A stretch of 64,000 nt of DNA from Rhizobium oryzihabitans (GTDB lineage Bacteria; Pseudomonadota; Alphaproteobacteria; Rhizobiales; Rhizobiaceae): positions 62,001-126,000 of the forward strand of contig NZ_CP048637.1 in the NCBI RefSeq assembly GCF_010669145.1, in the 5' to 3' direction. Each line of letters opens with the position of its first letter. Position 1 is the stretch's first letter. The notes under the pieces are model-generated. The model ran no database searches. It was not told the origin of the DNA and saw only the letters and a program-made list of their open reading frames with translations. Made by a program: the position numbers and the translations under genes. This document shows positions 17,924 to 26,120 of this stretch, piece by piece.

Positions 17924-18349
17924 ATGGACGCCACCATCTATCACAATCCGGCCTGCGGGACGTCTCGCAACACGTTGGCACTGATCCGCGCAGCCGGGAT
18001 CGAGCCTACTGTCATCGAATACCTTCAGAACCCGCCGTCGCGCGAGCAGCTCTTGAAGATGATTAGGGACGCCGGTCTGACTGTTCGTGACGCGATCCGC
18101 GAGAAGGGCACTCCTTATGCCGAACTCGGTCTCGACAATCCGGACCTGACCGAAGACCAGTTGCTGGACGCGATGCTCGCGACCCCGATCCTGATCAATC
18201 GACCATTTGTCGTCACGGCGCTCGGCACCAAGCTTGCCCGCCCGTCAGAGGTAGTACTCGACATCCTGCCGACCGATGCCTTCAAAGGTTCGTTCACCAA
18301 AGAAGACGGCGAACAGGTTCTGGATCAGGAAGGAAAGCGTATTGTCTGA
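17924..18349 (+). CDS. arsC: Glutaredoxin-type arsenate reductase
   Basis: 141 residues, thioredoxin fold of the R773 ArsC/Spx family: [17 protein letters not shown] with catalytic Cys11, then the arginine-rich region and [19 protein letters not shown], whose Arg supports substrate binding. Uses glutathione and glutaredoxin. It starts 2 bases after acr3 stops. Having both reductase types in one operon is known in Alphaproteobacteria. Confidence 0.93.
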   Translation: MDATIYHNPACGTSRNTLALIRAAGIEPTVIEYLQNPPSREQLLKMIRDAGLTVRDAIREKGTPYAELGLDNPDLTEDQLLDAMLATPILINRPFVVTALGTKLARPSEVVLDILPTDAFKGSFTKEDGEQVLDQEGKRIV

Positions 18350-19052
18350 TACCTTCCCCGCACTGCACGACCAGCTTCTTCAGCCCATCGAGCCGGAATC
18401 GCTCCGGCCGATGTTCTCGACACATAAGCCCAGGATCTTGATTCTCTACGGTTCCCTGCGGGAGATTTCCTATAGCCGTCTGCTTGCCTTCGAAGTTCGT
18501 CGGCTTCTCGAACGGCTGGGATGCGAGGTTCGCGTGTTCGATCCCGCCGGGTTGCCGCTTCCGGACGAATCTCCGGTGAGCCACCCCAAGGTGCAGGAGC
18601 TCCGCGAACTGACCCAGTGGTCTGAAGGCCACATCTGGATCAGCCCGGAACGCCACGGTGCCATGACCGGGATAATGAAGTCCCAAATCGACTGGATCCC
18701 GCTCTCGGTCGGTTCCGTCCGGCCGACGCAAGGCAAGACGCTGGCGGTGATGGAAGTATCCGGTGGCAGTCAGTCCTTCAACGCCGTCAATCAATTACGC
18801 ATTCTTGGCCGCTGGATGCGAATGATCACCATCCCCAACCAGTCGTCCGTCGCCAAGGCGTTTCAGGAATTCGATGCCGAAGGACGAATGAAGCCGTCGT
18901 CCTATTACGACCGCGTCGTGGACGTCTGCGAAGAGCTGGTGAAGTTCACTATCCTCACCCGCGATGTTTCGTCCTATCTCACCGATCGCTACAGCGAGCG
19001 GAAGGAAGACGCAGCCGAGCTGGAGAAGCGGGTTTCGCTGAAGTCGATCTAG
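18342..19052 (+). CDS. arsH: ArsH, NADPH-dependent FMN reductase
   Basis: Flavodoxin-like oxidoreductase that oxidises trivalent organoarsenicals. FMN-binding [19 protein letters not shown] (about residue 35) and [19 protein letters not shown] are diagnostic. I place the start at TTG 18342: it has AGGAAGG 8 bases upstream, overlaps the arsC stop by 8 bases, and gives the usual ArsH N terminus ([14 protein letters not shown]). An ATG at 18411 would remove that segment. Last gene of the plus-strand ars operon; its stop overlaps the end of the opposing MFS gene by 4 bases. Confidence 0.92.
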   Translation: MSDTFPALHDQLLQPIEPESLRPMFSTHKPRILILYGSLREISYSRLLAFEVRRLLERLGCEVRVFDPAGLPLPDESPVSHPKVQELRELTQWSEGHIWISPERHGAMTGIMKSQIDWIPLSVGSVRPTQGKTLAVMEVSGGSQSFNAVNQLRILGRWMRMITIPNQSSVAKAFQEFDAEGRMKPSSYYDRVVDVCEELVKFTILTRDVSSYLTDRYSERKEDAAELEKRVSLKSI

Positions 19053-20268
19053 TAATTCTGGACAGTTGCGGTGGCTGGTCGCCGACAGGATACTGCCACC
19101 GCAACGAATGCCGCTATGCTGACCGCGCCGAGACACGCGTTTCCAATGAGCGACAAGCTCAGGCCCAGGTTCTCCATGGCCGCCGCGAACGCGAAAGGTG
19201 CTCCGGCTCCGAGCGCCAGTCGAGCCGCCGCCATCTTGCCTGTGATCGCTCCATATCCGTCCGATCCGAATAGATAGAGCGGCAAACTCCCCTGCGCGAT
19301 GCTGTTGATTCCGGAGCCAAGCCCCAGGCAGATGGCGAAGGCGACCGCACCCGGCAGCCAGTTCCCCGTCACCAGCAGGATCAGGACGCCGAAGACGATC
19401 AGCACGGCGGCAAGTACGGCAAGTCCCGGCGGCGACAGGTTCTTCCCGAAGACCATGTTGATCAGGCGGCTCAGAACCTGCGCAGGACCGAACAGTGAGC
19501 CGATAACGACGGCGGCTGCCCCCAACCCGATCGAGCCGAGCATCGGCACCATATGGGCAAGGATGGCTGCGAGCGTAAAGCCGAGGAGCGCGAAGGCAAA
19601 CGAGACGATGACCATGGCGCGGCGCCTTGCATGAGGTGCGATCGCGCCGATCACCGTTTCGCGTGTCCGGATGGTCGTTTCGCCAGCATTCTGTCCGAGA
19701 CTCCGGATCCAGAAGTGCAGCGGCATGCAAAGGAAGAGGTTCAGCGCCGCAAAGACGAGATAGATTTCCCGCCACGAGAGATATCCCGTAAGTGCTGACG
19801 AGATCGGCCAGAAGATTGTCGAGGCTAATCCACCAATCAGCGTAAGATAGGTAATGCTGCGGGAAGCGCTGCGGGGATCGCTTTCAACCAGAGCTGCGAA
19901 TGCAGCCTGATACTGCACCATTCCCGATGACACCTCGAGCAGGATGATGGCGATGGCGAAGATTGCGACTGAGGGCGACCAGGCGCAAAGGGCAAGTGTC
20001 AATGCCGCGAGCGCTGACCCTGCCGTCATGATCGTCGCGGCACCGATCCGGTCCATCTGCTTGCCGATATAGGTGGCCGAGAGACCGCCGATAAACAGGG
20101 ACACGGAGAACACACCGAATACCTCTGCCAGCGATAAGCCGAGATCCTCCGCCATGCCGGGGCGAGGATGCTGAAGCTGTAGTAGAGCGTGCCGTAACCG
20201 ATGATCTGCGTCAGGCCGAGAGCCGAGACAATGCCTGCAGGGATTGTGGAACTACGCAACGACGTCAT
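19049..20268 (-). pseudogene. MFS exporter of the ars cluster, one frameshift
   Basis: About 406 residues when restored, 12-helix major facilitator. It starts MTSLRSSTIPAGIVSALGLT inside the last codons of the upstream arsR, so it is coupled to it. The frame breaks after LYYSFSILAPA near 20156, and resumes with MAEDLGLSLAEVFGVFSVSL; one missing base explains it. The remainder is intact down to the C terminus. MFS proteins in ars operons include ArsJ and ArsK; no glyceraldehyde-3-phosphate dehydrogenase partner is present, so ArsJ is less likely. Substrate is inferred. Confidence 0.8.
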
Positions 20269-20611
20269 CCTTGCCGGCTGGGCTACAGCAGTCGCCGCCA
20301 CGCTCGACACTCTCTCTGATCACCTGATGACCAGCGCAACAGTCCTCCATCAGGAATTTGACGAGATCGGCAAGCGCGTCGTAACTCGCGTTGTAGATGA
20401 TTGAGCGGGACTCCCTTCGCTGGGAGATCAATCCTGACCGCTCCAGTTCCTTCAAATGGAAGGAGACGTTCGTCGCGGAGACGCCCATGCGTTCGGCGAT
20501 CACACCTGCGGCCAATCCCTCCGGGCCCGCAATGACCAGAGCACGGACGATCGCAAGGCGGGTCTCCTGGGACAGCGCCGCGAATGACGAAAGAGCTTGA
20601 CGTTCATCCAT
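20252..20611 (-). CDS. Second ArsR-family repressor
   Basis: 119 residues, winged helix: LAAGVIAERMGVSATNVSFHLKEL and the wing ISQRRESRSIIYNAS. C-terminal cysteines (MEDCCAG at about 92, GGDCCSP at about 108) suggest a thiol metalloid site similar to the first ArsR, but the proteins are otherwise only moderately alike. It heads a minus-strand operon with the MFS gene and faces the DUF6428 gene across a 42-base divergent promoter. Confidence 0.9.
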   Translation of the reverse strand: MDERQALSSFAALSQETRLAIVRALVIAGPEGLAAGVIAERMGVSATNVSFHLKELERSGLISQRRESRSIIYNASYDALADLVKFLMEDCCAGHQVIRESVERGGDCCSPAGKDDVVA

Positions 20612-20618
20612 ATTTCAA

Positions 20619-20638
20619 CAATCCTTGAACTATTGGAT
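20619..20638. promoter_or_regulatory. Divergent ars operator
   Basis: Interlaced short dyads CAAT...ATTG and ATCC...GGAT inside caatccttgaactattggat, centred in the 42-base gap between arsR (minus) and DUF6428 (plus). Likely ArsR site controlling both directions; the arsR1 promoter has a similar ATCC-N8-GGAT. Confidence 0.45.
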
Positions 20639-20653
20639 AGAGGGATAACGCAC

Positions 20654-21169
20654 ATGAACGCGATCGACAAGACAATTTCGACAGACATCAGTCTCGCCCA
20701 TCTCCTCGATGTCCTCGCCGTGGCTCCAGATGCGCCGCTGGTTTTCAGCTATGACGGCAATCCCGTCCGTGCGGGCTACCACGTCACCGAAGTCAAGGCC
20801 GGGATGTTTTCGGCGCTCGATTGCGGCGCCAACCCGGAAGCCTGGGCAGAGATCTTCGTGCAGCTCTGGGATATCGACGAAGATGAACGGACGCATATGC
20901 CGGCCGGCAAGTTTGCGGCGATCATCCGCAAAGTCTCTGACCATGTGCAGCTTGAGCCGACTGCAAAACTCACGTTCGAGATCAGCGACGGAGAGCGGCC
21001 GATGGCCCTCTACTGCGCGTCAGCACCGCGGCTCGTCGCCGGCACCTTCGAGGTGTCTCTTGTCGCTCGACCAGCAAGCTGCAAGCCACGGGATCGCTGG
21101 CTGGCGGAGGAGCAGGCCAAATCGTCCTGCTGCGGGCCAGCTAGCACGACGTCGAAGTGCTGCGCCTAG
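20654..21169 (+). CDS. DUF6428 family protein
   Basis: 171 residues from MNAIDKTISTDISLAHLLDV, with a GAGGGATAA leader. Family landmarks: RAGYHVTEVKAGMFSALDCG, EIFVQLWDIDEDERTHMPAGKF and the basic RPASCKPRDRWLAE. The tail is rich in cysteine (SSCCGP, KCCA), which may bind metalloid. Members sit beside arsR genes in many proteobacteria; biochemical role unknown. Soluble, no signal peptide. Confidence 0.75.
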   Translation: MNAIDKTISTDISLAHLLDVLAVAPDAPLVFSYDGNPVRAGYHVTEVKAGMFSALDCGANPEAWAEIFVQLWDIDEDERTHMPAGKFAAIIRKVSDHVQLEPTAKLTFEISDGERPMALYCASAPRLVAGTFEVSLVARPASCKPRDRWLAEEQAKSSCCGPASTTSKCCA

Positions 21170-21187
21170 CCGCCCGGCTAGGATGCG

Positions 21188-21211
21188 CTCCCGGGCGTCA
21201 CTCCGGGAGCA
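21188..21211. terminator. Bidirectional hairpin between ars and RIT genes
   Basis: GCTCCCGG-gcgtcact-CCGGGAGC, an 8-bp stem between two converging genes (DUF6428 and ritC). No long T run on either side, so termination is likely but not certain. Confidence 0.5.
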
Positions 21212-21217
21212 ACGAGC

Positions 21218-22222
21218 TTAAAGCGCTTGAAGGAATGCCATCAACTTGTCGGGCGGCCGGTAGCGAACACCTGTAGGGCTGACCGGCTGAAGCCGGCTGA
21301 GCGCGTTTTCCTTCATCGCAAGGTCAGCCTCCATGTAGATATGCGTCGTGCTGATGTCCTCGTGTCCGAGCCAAAGCGCGATCACGGTCAGGTCGACGCC
21401 GGACTGCAGCAGGTGCATCGCCGTGGTGTGCCGGAAGGTATGCGGCGATATCGCCTTTGCGCGGTTCGATGGAACACCTCCGCCGGCAGCGCCGACGGCG
21501 AGGTCGAGGCGCTGCCTCACACTGGAGCGGGATAGGCGCGTCCCCGAACTGTTGGGAAAGATGTAGGCATCCGGTCCACAATCATGAAGATCCTGAATCC
21601 ATCGCTTCAGCGTTCGTGCGGTCTCATTCCAGAGTGGCACGCTCCGGCGCTTGCGCCCCTTCCCATGCAGGTGCACGACCGGTGCAGTCTCCAGAATGAC
21701 ACTACCAATCCGAAGGTCGATAGCCTCGGACACACGCGCGCCAGTATTATAGAGGAATGTAAACAGTGCCCGGTCGCGCCTGCCGGCCCATGTTTTGGGA
21801 TCGGGCGCGTTGATGATCGCCTCGACCTCGGCGCGCGCCAGGTAGCCGAGAACTGCCTTGTCATGCCGCTTCTGCGGGACGGCGAGGCTGCGCTCGATCA
21901 CCGCCAGCGCAGTCAGATCCTCATGCGCGGCATATTTGAGGAAGACCCGGATTGCGGACAGCCGTGCATTTCGGCTTCTGACGCTATTGGCCCGATCACG
22001 CTCGAGGTGATCCAGAAAGGCCAGGATCAGATCGGCATTGAGGTCGGGCAGGGTCAGGTTCGTCGGGGATTTCCCGATCCGCTTCTCAGCGAAGGCCAGC
22101 AGCAGTTTGAACGTGTCGCGATATGCCGCGACCGTGCATGGGCTCACCGCTCGTTGCTGGCGCAGATGATCAACGAAGAAGCGCTGCAGCAGGGTCGGAA
22201 AGGAAGGTGTGGTATCACTCAT
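21218..22222 (-). CDS. RIT tyrosine recombinase C (XerC/D-like)
   Basis: 334 residues. Start MSDTTPSFPTLLQRFF overlaps the preceding recombinase stop by 8 bases (ATGAGTGA). N-terminal SAM-like domain QQRAVSPCTVAAYRDTFKLL; catalytic residues in TGARVSEAIDLR (Arg), HGKGRKRRSVPL (Lys), SPHTFRHTTAMHLL (His-x-x-Arg), LGHEDISTTHIYMEAD (His and Tyr). All catalytic positions are intact. Third gene of the trio, ending at the convergent hairpin. Confidence 0.9.
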   Translation of the reverse strand: MSDTTPSFPTLLQRFFVDHLRQQRAVSPCTVAAYRDTFKLLLAFAEKRIGKSPTNLTLPDLNADLILAFLDHLERDRANSVRSRNARLSAIRVFLKYAAHEDLTALAVIERSLAVPQKRHDKAVLGYLARAEVEAIINAPDPKTWAGRRDRALFTFLYNTGARVSEAIDLRIGSVILETAPVVHLHGKGRKRRSVPLWNETARTLKRWIQDLHDCGPDAYIFPNSSGTRLSRSSVRQRLDLAVGAAGGGVPSNRAKAISPHTFRHTTAMHLLQSGVDLTVIALWLGHEDISTTHIYMEADLAMKENALSRLQPVSPTGVRYRPPDKLMAFLQAL

Positions 22223-23177
22223 CAACGTCGCCTCCAACCATAGCTGCACCTTCGAAGCGATTGCCTGCAATTGCCATGAGCTCGGGCACGCCCTCAATAT
22301 ACCAGTAGGTATCGAGCAGATTGGCATGGCCGACATACGTAGACAGCATCATCATTGCCGCATCGATCTCCGTTCCACTTTCCTGCCAGAGGATAAGCCG
22401 ACGGCATATGAAGCTGTGCCGAAGGTCATGGATACGCACGAAGGGATGGCCACCGCGCGGCCGGATTCCCAATCTCTGGGTGATCCGGAACCAGGCGTGC
22501 CAGGCGTTCATGTAGCTCAGCTTCTTGCTGGACAGCTCGCTCATGAAGACAGGATCGGCCGGCTTCGATGGGAATAGCGCGTTTCGTCGATCGAGGAAGA
22601 TCTCGAGCGCGGCAACAGCGGTTGGATGGAGGGAGACCAGTCGCTGGCGGCCATATTTCGCTTCCCGCACCACGATCTGCGCAGCTTCGAGATCCAGATC
22701 TCGGATCTGTAGGCCGAGCGCTTCCGATATGCGCAGCCCAGTCGAGGCCAGCAGGCCGATCAGGGCAGGCATCATGAGCGTCCCGGCAGCCTGAACGCGG
22801 CGAATGTGATGCGCTTCGGCGATGATGCCCACGATTTCCTCGTTCGCGAAGATATGTGGAGCAAGCCGACGCTTCGTCCGCCCAAAAGGATTGGTCGCCG
22901 GGAAGGTGGTTTCACGATCCTCTGCCGCGAGAAAGGCCGCGAATGGCCTCAACACCTCCAGTCGTTTTGCCCAGGTGAAGGGGTCGGCAATTGTCGCTTC
23001 GGCCTTCGCCCAGCGGAGCGCGATATCGGACGAGAGCGCCCCTTCGTGTCCTCTGTCGTCGGCATATCGTGCAAAGGAGGTGATCTGCCTTGCTGAAGTT
23101 TTCATCTTGAAGCCGAGGCTTCGGCGATGTGCGAGGTAGGCCTCGGCACGAGATAGCATAGTGGCTGACCCGGTCAT
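22215..23177 (-). CDS. RIT tyrosine recombinase B
   Basis: 320 residues from MTGSATMLSRAEAYLAHRRS; ATGA overlap with the preceding stop. Catalytic landmarks: STGLRISEALGLQ (Arg), REAKYGRQRLVSLH (Lys), RIHDLRHSFICRRL (His-x-x-Arg), VGHANLLDTYWYIEG (His and Tyr). Intact. The tight overlaps mean the three recombinases are made in coupled, probably fixed, ratios, as expected if they act together. Confidence 0.9.
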   Translation of the reverse strand: MTGSATMLSRAEAYLAHRRSLGFKMKTSARQITSFARYADDRGHEGALSSDIALRWAKAEATIADPFTWAKRLEVLRPFAAFLAAEDRETTFPATNPFGRTKRRLAPHIFANEEIVGIIAEAHHIRRVQAAGTLMMPALIGLLASTGLRISEALGLQIRDLDLEAAQIVVREAKYGRQRLVSLHPTAVAALEIFLDRRNALFPSKPADPVFMSELSSKKLSYMNAWHAWFRITQRLGIRPRGGHPFVRIHDLRHSFICRRLILWQESGTEIDAAMMMLSTYVGHANLLDTYWYIEGVPELMAIAGNRFEGAAMVGGDVDE

Positions 23178-24412
23178 GCGCTCGCTCCCGGCCAAGGCAG
23201 GGCTACGGCCGCCAGCCTGTTTTGATCGACGCGGGCGTAGCCCGCAGTTGTCACCACGCTCCTATGCCGCATGATGTCCGCAACCTGCTTCAGGGGCACG
23301 GCATCGTTGACCAGTCGACTGGCAATCGTATGGCGGAAGATATGGATACGGGTGCAATCCCAGCCCAATCGGTCGTAGACCGCATAGACTGCTCGCTGTA
23401 CCGAGCGCGGAGTGATCGGCTCTCCAAGGGGCGCAACATGCCGGACGAAGACCTCCCTGTGTTGCGTGGCTTGCCTTTCATGCACGATATAGTCGGCGAT
23501 AGCTTCGCCTGTAGCATATGGAAGCGGCATAGGATCGGACCGGCGCGACTTGGTCGAGCGCACCCGGATCATACCTTTTTCCCAATCGATATCGTCGAGT
23601 GTCAGGCTGGTTACCTCGATCGACCGCATCCCGAGGTCTGCTAGGCACCTGATAATGGCATGAACTCTCTTCCGGGTTCGGCCGATTTCTGCAGAGACTT
23701 CCAGCAATCGCTCCAGCTCCGCCGGGCTGAAGCCCGTTTGCAGTCTGGCCGGCGTTTTCACTGCGGGTGCTGGTATGGCCTTTACTAGCCGACGGACATC
23801 GTCGCCTAAGAGTGCTCGATATCGAAGATAGCACCTGATCGAGACAGAGTAGCTACGGATGGTTGCTGGTTTCCGTCCCTGCTCGCCGAGCACGAACTGA
23901 CGAATGTGCGAGTGGTTGAGGTTGGCTATATCGACACGGCCATCTTTCACACAGCCGACCAGAAGCCTCAGAACAACATTGCGATGCTTGCGGCGTGAAC
24001 CCGCAGACAAGCCCCAAACTTCTTCGAGCATTTTATCGAACGCCAGGACTTCACGATCTATCGCCGCGAGGTTCATCGGCGGGATCTCGCGAAGTGCCCT
24101 CATTTTGACGGCGAGGTTCAAAGCTCGACGCATAGCCTCCACCTCCGTACGCATTTTCCAAAAGCACGAGCAGGAGCAACCATTCGCGTGAGCCGTCAGG
24201 AAGCTTTCCATGTGTTCAGTGGTGAAGCTTTCCGTGGCGACACCACGCTCGAATAGCCAATAGCCAAAGTGAAGGACGACAGCGGTATATTGGCGCTTGC
24301 GCCTAACGTCCAAATTTCGGCGCTCGCATTGGTCATGGACCATTCGAGCGAGCGGCGAAAGAATATTGTCCGGGTCTTCGGTTCGAAGACGGAGGTGGAG
24401 TGTGGTCGGCAA
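23174..24412 (-). CDS. RIT tyrosine recombinase A
   Basis: 412 residues, the longest of the trio and first in the operon. The N-terminal DNA-binding part (about 1-200) includes an unusual cysteine group, NGCSCSCFWKMRTE at about residue 77. Catalytic part: DLGMRSIEVTSLTLDD (Arg), RVRSTKSRRSDPMPL (Lys), RIHIFRHTIASRLV (His-x-x-Arg), MRHRSVVTTAGYARVD (His and Tyr). Its start lies about 110 bases inside the right terminal repeat, which may therefore carry its promoter. Confidence 0.9.
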   Translation of the reverse strand: MPTTLHLRLRTEDPDNILSPLARMVHDQCERRNLDVRRKRQYTAVVLHFGYWLFERGVATESFTTEHMESFLTAHANGCSCSCFWKMRTEVEAMRRALNLAVKMRALREIPPMNLAAIDREVLAFDKMLEEVWGLSAGSRRKHRNVVLRLLVGCVKDGRVDIANLNHSHIRQFVLGEQGRKPATIRSYSVSIRCYLRYRALLGDDVRRLVKAIPAPAVKTPARLQTGFSPAELERLLEVSAEIGRTRKRVHAIIRCLADLGMRSIEVTSLTLDDIDWEKGMIRVRSTKSRRSDPMPLPYATGEAIADYIVHERQATQHREVFVRHVAPLGEPITPRSVQRAVYAVYDRLGWDCTRIHIFRHTIASRLVNDAVPLKQVADIMRHRSVVTTAGYARVDQNRLAAVALPWPGASA

Positions 24413-24524
24413 TCGCGTTCTCCTTTTTCGCTGAGTTGCGATTGCAGGTTGCCTTCATTCGGATGCCCTACGCTGGGGATTGAAGGCTCAAAGAGCTGAT
24501 TATGTGCAGTTGGAAAGCGGGGGT

Positions 24525-24587
24525 GCCCTGTAAAGCGGCGCGATCGAGCCTGAGATGACCATAAGTCACAACGGCTCATATTCATGC
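24525..24587 (-). repeat. Right terminal inverted repeat of RIT-ars island
   Basis: Partner of 15388-15450 (52/63). Contains TGAC-CATAA-GTCA (24556-24568). The outer bases encode the last six codons and stop of the small gene at 24566-24733. Confidence 0.85.
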
Positions 24588-24733
24588 ACGATCTCCAGAT
24601 CGTCTTCGTCATCGAGTTCGTCGCTCGGCAGAACGCCGAACTCGTCGCCGGACCTGAACAGCGTGACTGGAACCATCAGGGTGCGGGCGAGCTGGAAGGC
24701 GTGGGTCTGCGCAAGCGAAAGATCGGTGTTCAT
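24566..24733 (-). CDS. Small acidic hypothetical protein, 3' end within the RIT repeat
   Basis: 55 residues, MNTDLSLAQTHAFQLARTLM at the start and an acidic tail with DELDDEDDLEIVHEYEPL before the stop. A GGAG leader sits 10 bases upstream. Composition and Shine-Dalgarno make it credible despite its size. The last codons (HEYEPL and stop) are shared with the island's terminal repeat, so insertion either kept or rebuilt the gene end. Function unknown. Confidence 0.6.
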   Translation of the reverse strand: MNTDLSLAQTHAFQLARTLMVPVTLFRSGDEFGVLPSDELDDEDDLEIVHEYEPL

Positions 24734-25121
24734 CTGAGGCTCCATCTTTCGAGCGGGCCATTCCCGCTCGATGGCTCCCGTCAGTGTCCGGAACCGGTCG
24801 CGATCACCGCGAAGGCTTAAGCCGAAGCGGCCGCAGCTTGCTAGCGGACCCCGTCAGTGGGTTGATCGACGGAGATCCGGGGCTGGAATAGGAAGCCATC
24901 CATCAAGAGCGGGATTGGGACGCCTCAATGGACCAGCCTCCGACAAACAACGATCGTGCTGATGCGGATCTTGTTGTAGCCCTCGATTACCTGATGCTAC
25001 CTTCTTTTCGCTCCGGTCATCAGGTCACGGTCGATGCCTATGACTGCTGGAGGCGGATCACAGACGACGTGAAGCCGCGAACGCTGGACGTTCGCGATTG
25101 TGGGCCATAGGGAGCCGCCTC
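24734..25121. other. Intergenic spacer
   Basis: Contains a hairpin CGAGCGGG-ccatt-CCCGCTCG (about 24759-24779). A 60-codon plus-strand frame at 24928-25110 lacks a good leader and I do not call it. Confidence 0.4.
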
Positions 25122-25150
25122 TTGAAAAGCCGACACGCAACCGATATATA
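25122..25150 (+). promoter_or_regulatory. Strong sigma-70-like promoter
   Basis: TTGAAA (25122-25127), 17-base spacer, TATATA (25145-25150). The predicted start is about 25157, some 105 bases upstream of the DUF3800 gene. Confidence 0.55.
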
Positions 25151-25156
25151 TTGAGC

Positions 25157-25245
25157 ATAGTCGAGAGCGCTGATCCGTCGGTGCGTTGAACGATTGTTTC
25201 ACTCGGCTTACCGAATTGGAGCGGACCGCATGCGGTCCGCTTTTT
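25157..25245 (+). ncRNA. Candidate small RNA or attenuated leader
   Basis: Between the promoter at 25122 and the terminator at 25220-25245 lies about 90 bases without an open frame, the size of a small regulatory RNA. The terminator precedes the DUF3800 start by only 16 bases, so the alternative is a leader that controls that gene by attenuation. No known family recognised. Confidence 0.4.
25220..25245 (+). terminator. Rho-independent terminator
   Basis: Perfect palindrome AGCGGACCGCA/TGCGGTCCGCT (25220-25241) running into five T residues on the plus strand. Confidence 0.8.
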
Positions 25246-25261
25246 CGTTTCAGGGGATTCG

Positions 25262-26068
25262 TTGCATCTACTATATCTCGACGAGTCTGGTCACTCGCAT
25301 GATCCAAGCTCCGACTTCTTTGTCCTTGCAGGCTTTAGTATATTCGAGCGCCAAACGCATTGGCTGGAAGCCCAGATAGATCCTGTAGCGGCGCGCTTTA
25401 GCTCAACCAATCCTCGAGAAATCGAGTTCCATGGAAACCCAATGCGCTCGGGCAACGGTACCTGGAAAGGTGTGCCTCCCAACGACAGAGTTCAAGCCGT
25501 CGTCGATATCTCGTCGCTACTGTCAGACAAGCAATTGCAGTTGAAGGTCTACGCCTGCGTCATCGAAAAGAAGCTCTTCTCTGCGAACGATATTCTGGCT
25601 CGGAGCTTCGAGGAGGTGGCTTCGTGTTTTGATGGCTATCTGAAGACGCTTTACAAGAAAAAGAACCCCCAGCGCGGCTTGGTCATCCTCGACAAAAGCA
25701 ATTATGAGGAGAAAATCCAAACCCTCTCTCATGTGTTCAAGCACGTCGGGCATGCCAGCGGCCAACTTCGCAACTTTGCCGAAGTCCCGCTTTTTCTGGA
25801 TTCGAATGCATCGCGCCTGATTCAGATGGCGGATTTGATCGCCTACTGGATTTTCCGTCACTTTCAGTCAGGCGACCAGCGTGGCTTCGACCTCATAAGG
25901 CCGTACTTTGCCCGGTACGGCATCGGGCCAGTGTCAGGTCTGCGGTGTCATGTCTCGCCGGAGACAGAAGCGCGCCTCGCTTCACTTCCAGTTCCAGCTC
26001 ACCCTTTTCCGAAAGCAACGCCGAAAGCTATGACCGCCGCATCCCAAGTCGCCACGCCTGAGGATTGA
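25262..26068 (+). CDS. DUF3800 domain protein
   Basis: 268 residues with a TTG start (LHLLYLDESGHSH) and AGGGG leader 6 bases before it. The N-terminal YLDESG and later ILDKSNYEEKI, SNASRLIQMADLIAYWIFRH are diagnostic of DUF3800, a family with an RNase H-like fold whose acidic residues (Asp7, Glu8; Asp in QMADL) suggest nuclease activity. Often found in mobile and defence-rich regions; no known partner is adjacent here. It may be controlled by the hairpin upstream. Confidence 0.8.
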   Translation: MHLLYLDESGHSHDPSSDFFVLAGFSIFERQTHWLEAQIDPVAARFSSTNPREIEFHGNPMRSGNGTWKGVPPNDRVQAVVDISSLLSDKQLQLKVYACVIEKKLFSANDILARSFEEVASCFDGYLKTLYKKKNPQRGLVILDKSNYEEKIQTLSHVFKHVGHASGQLRNFAEVPLFLDSNASRLIQMADLIAYWIFRHFQSGDQRGFDLIRPYFARYGIGPVSGLRCHVSPETEARLASLPVPAHPFPKATPKAMTAASQVATPED

Positions 26069-26120
26069 AGCGGTTTTGGCAGTGCATGCGCTCCCTCGAC
26101 ACGCTCGGTTTGAGCATTTT

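Larger units (their letters stand above)
15388..24587. mobile_element. RIT-type island carrying arsenic resistance
   Basis: A 9.2-kb unit bounded by 63-bp imperfect inverted repeats (52/63 identical). One end carries three overlapping tyrosine recombinase genes (23174-24412, 22215-23177, 21218-22222), the hallmark of Recombinase-in-Trio elements. The rest is an arsenic resistance cluster. Known RIT elements usually contain only the three recombinases between their repeats, so the ars genes look like cargo. The outer 22 bases of the right repeat also form the 3' end of a small backbone gene (24566-24733). Mobility is inferred from structure. Confidence 0.75.

Noticed and set aside
24928..25110. 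60-codon plus-strand frame
   Set aside because: No convincing ribosome site and no family; left uncalled.
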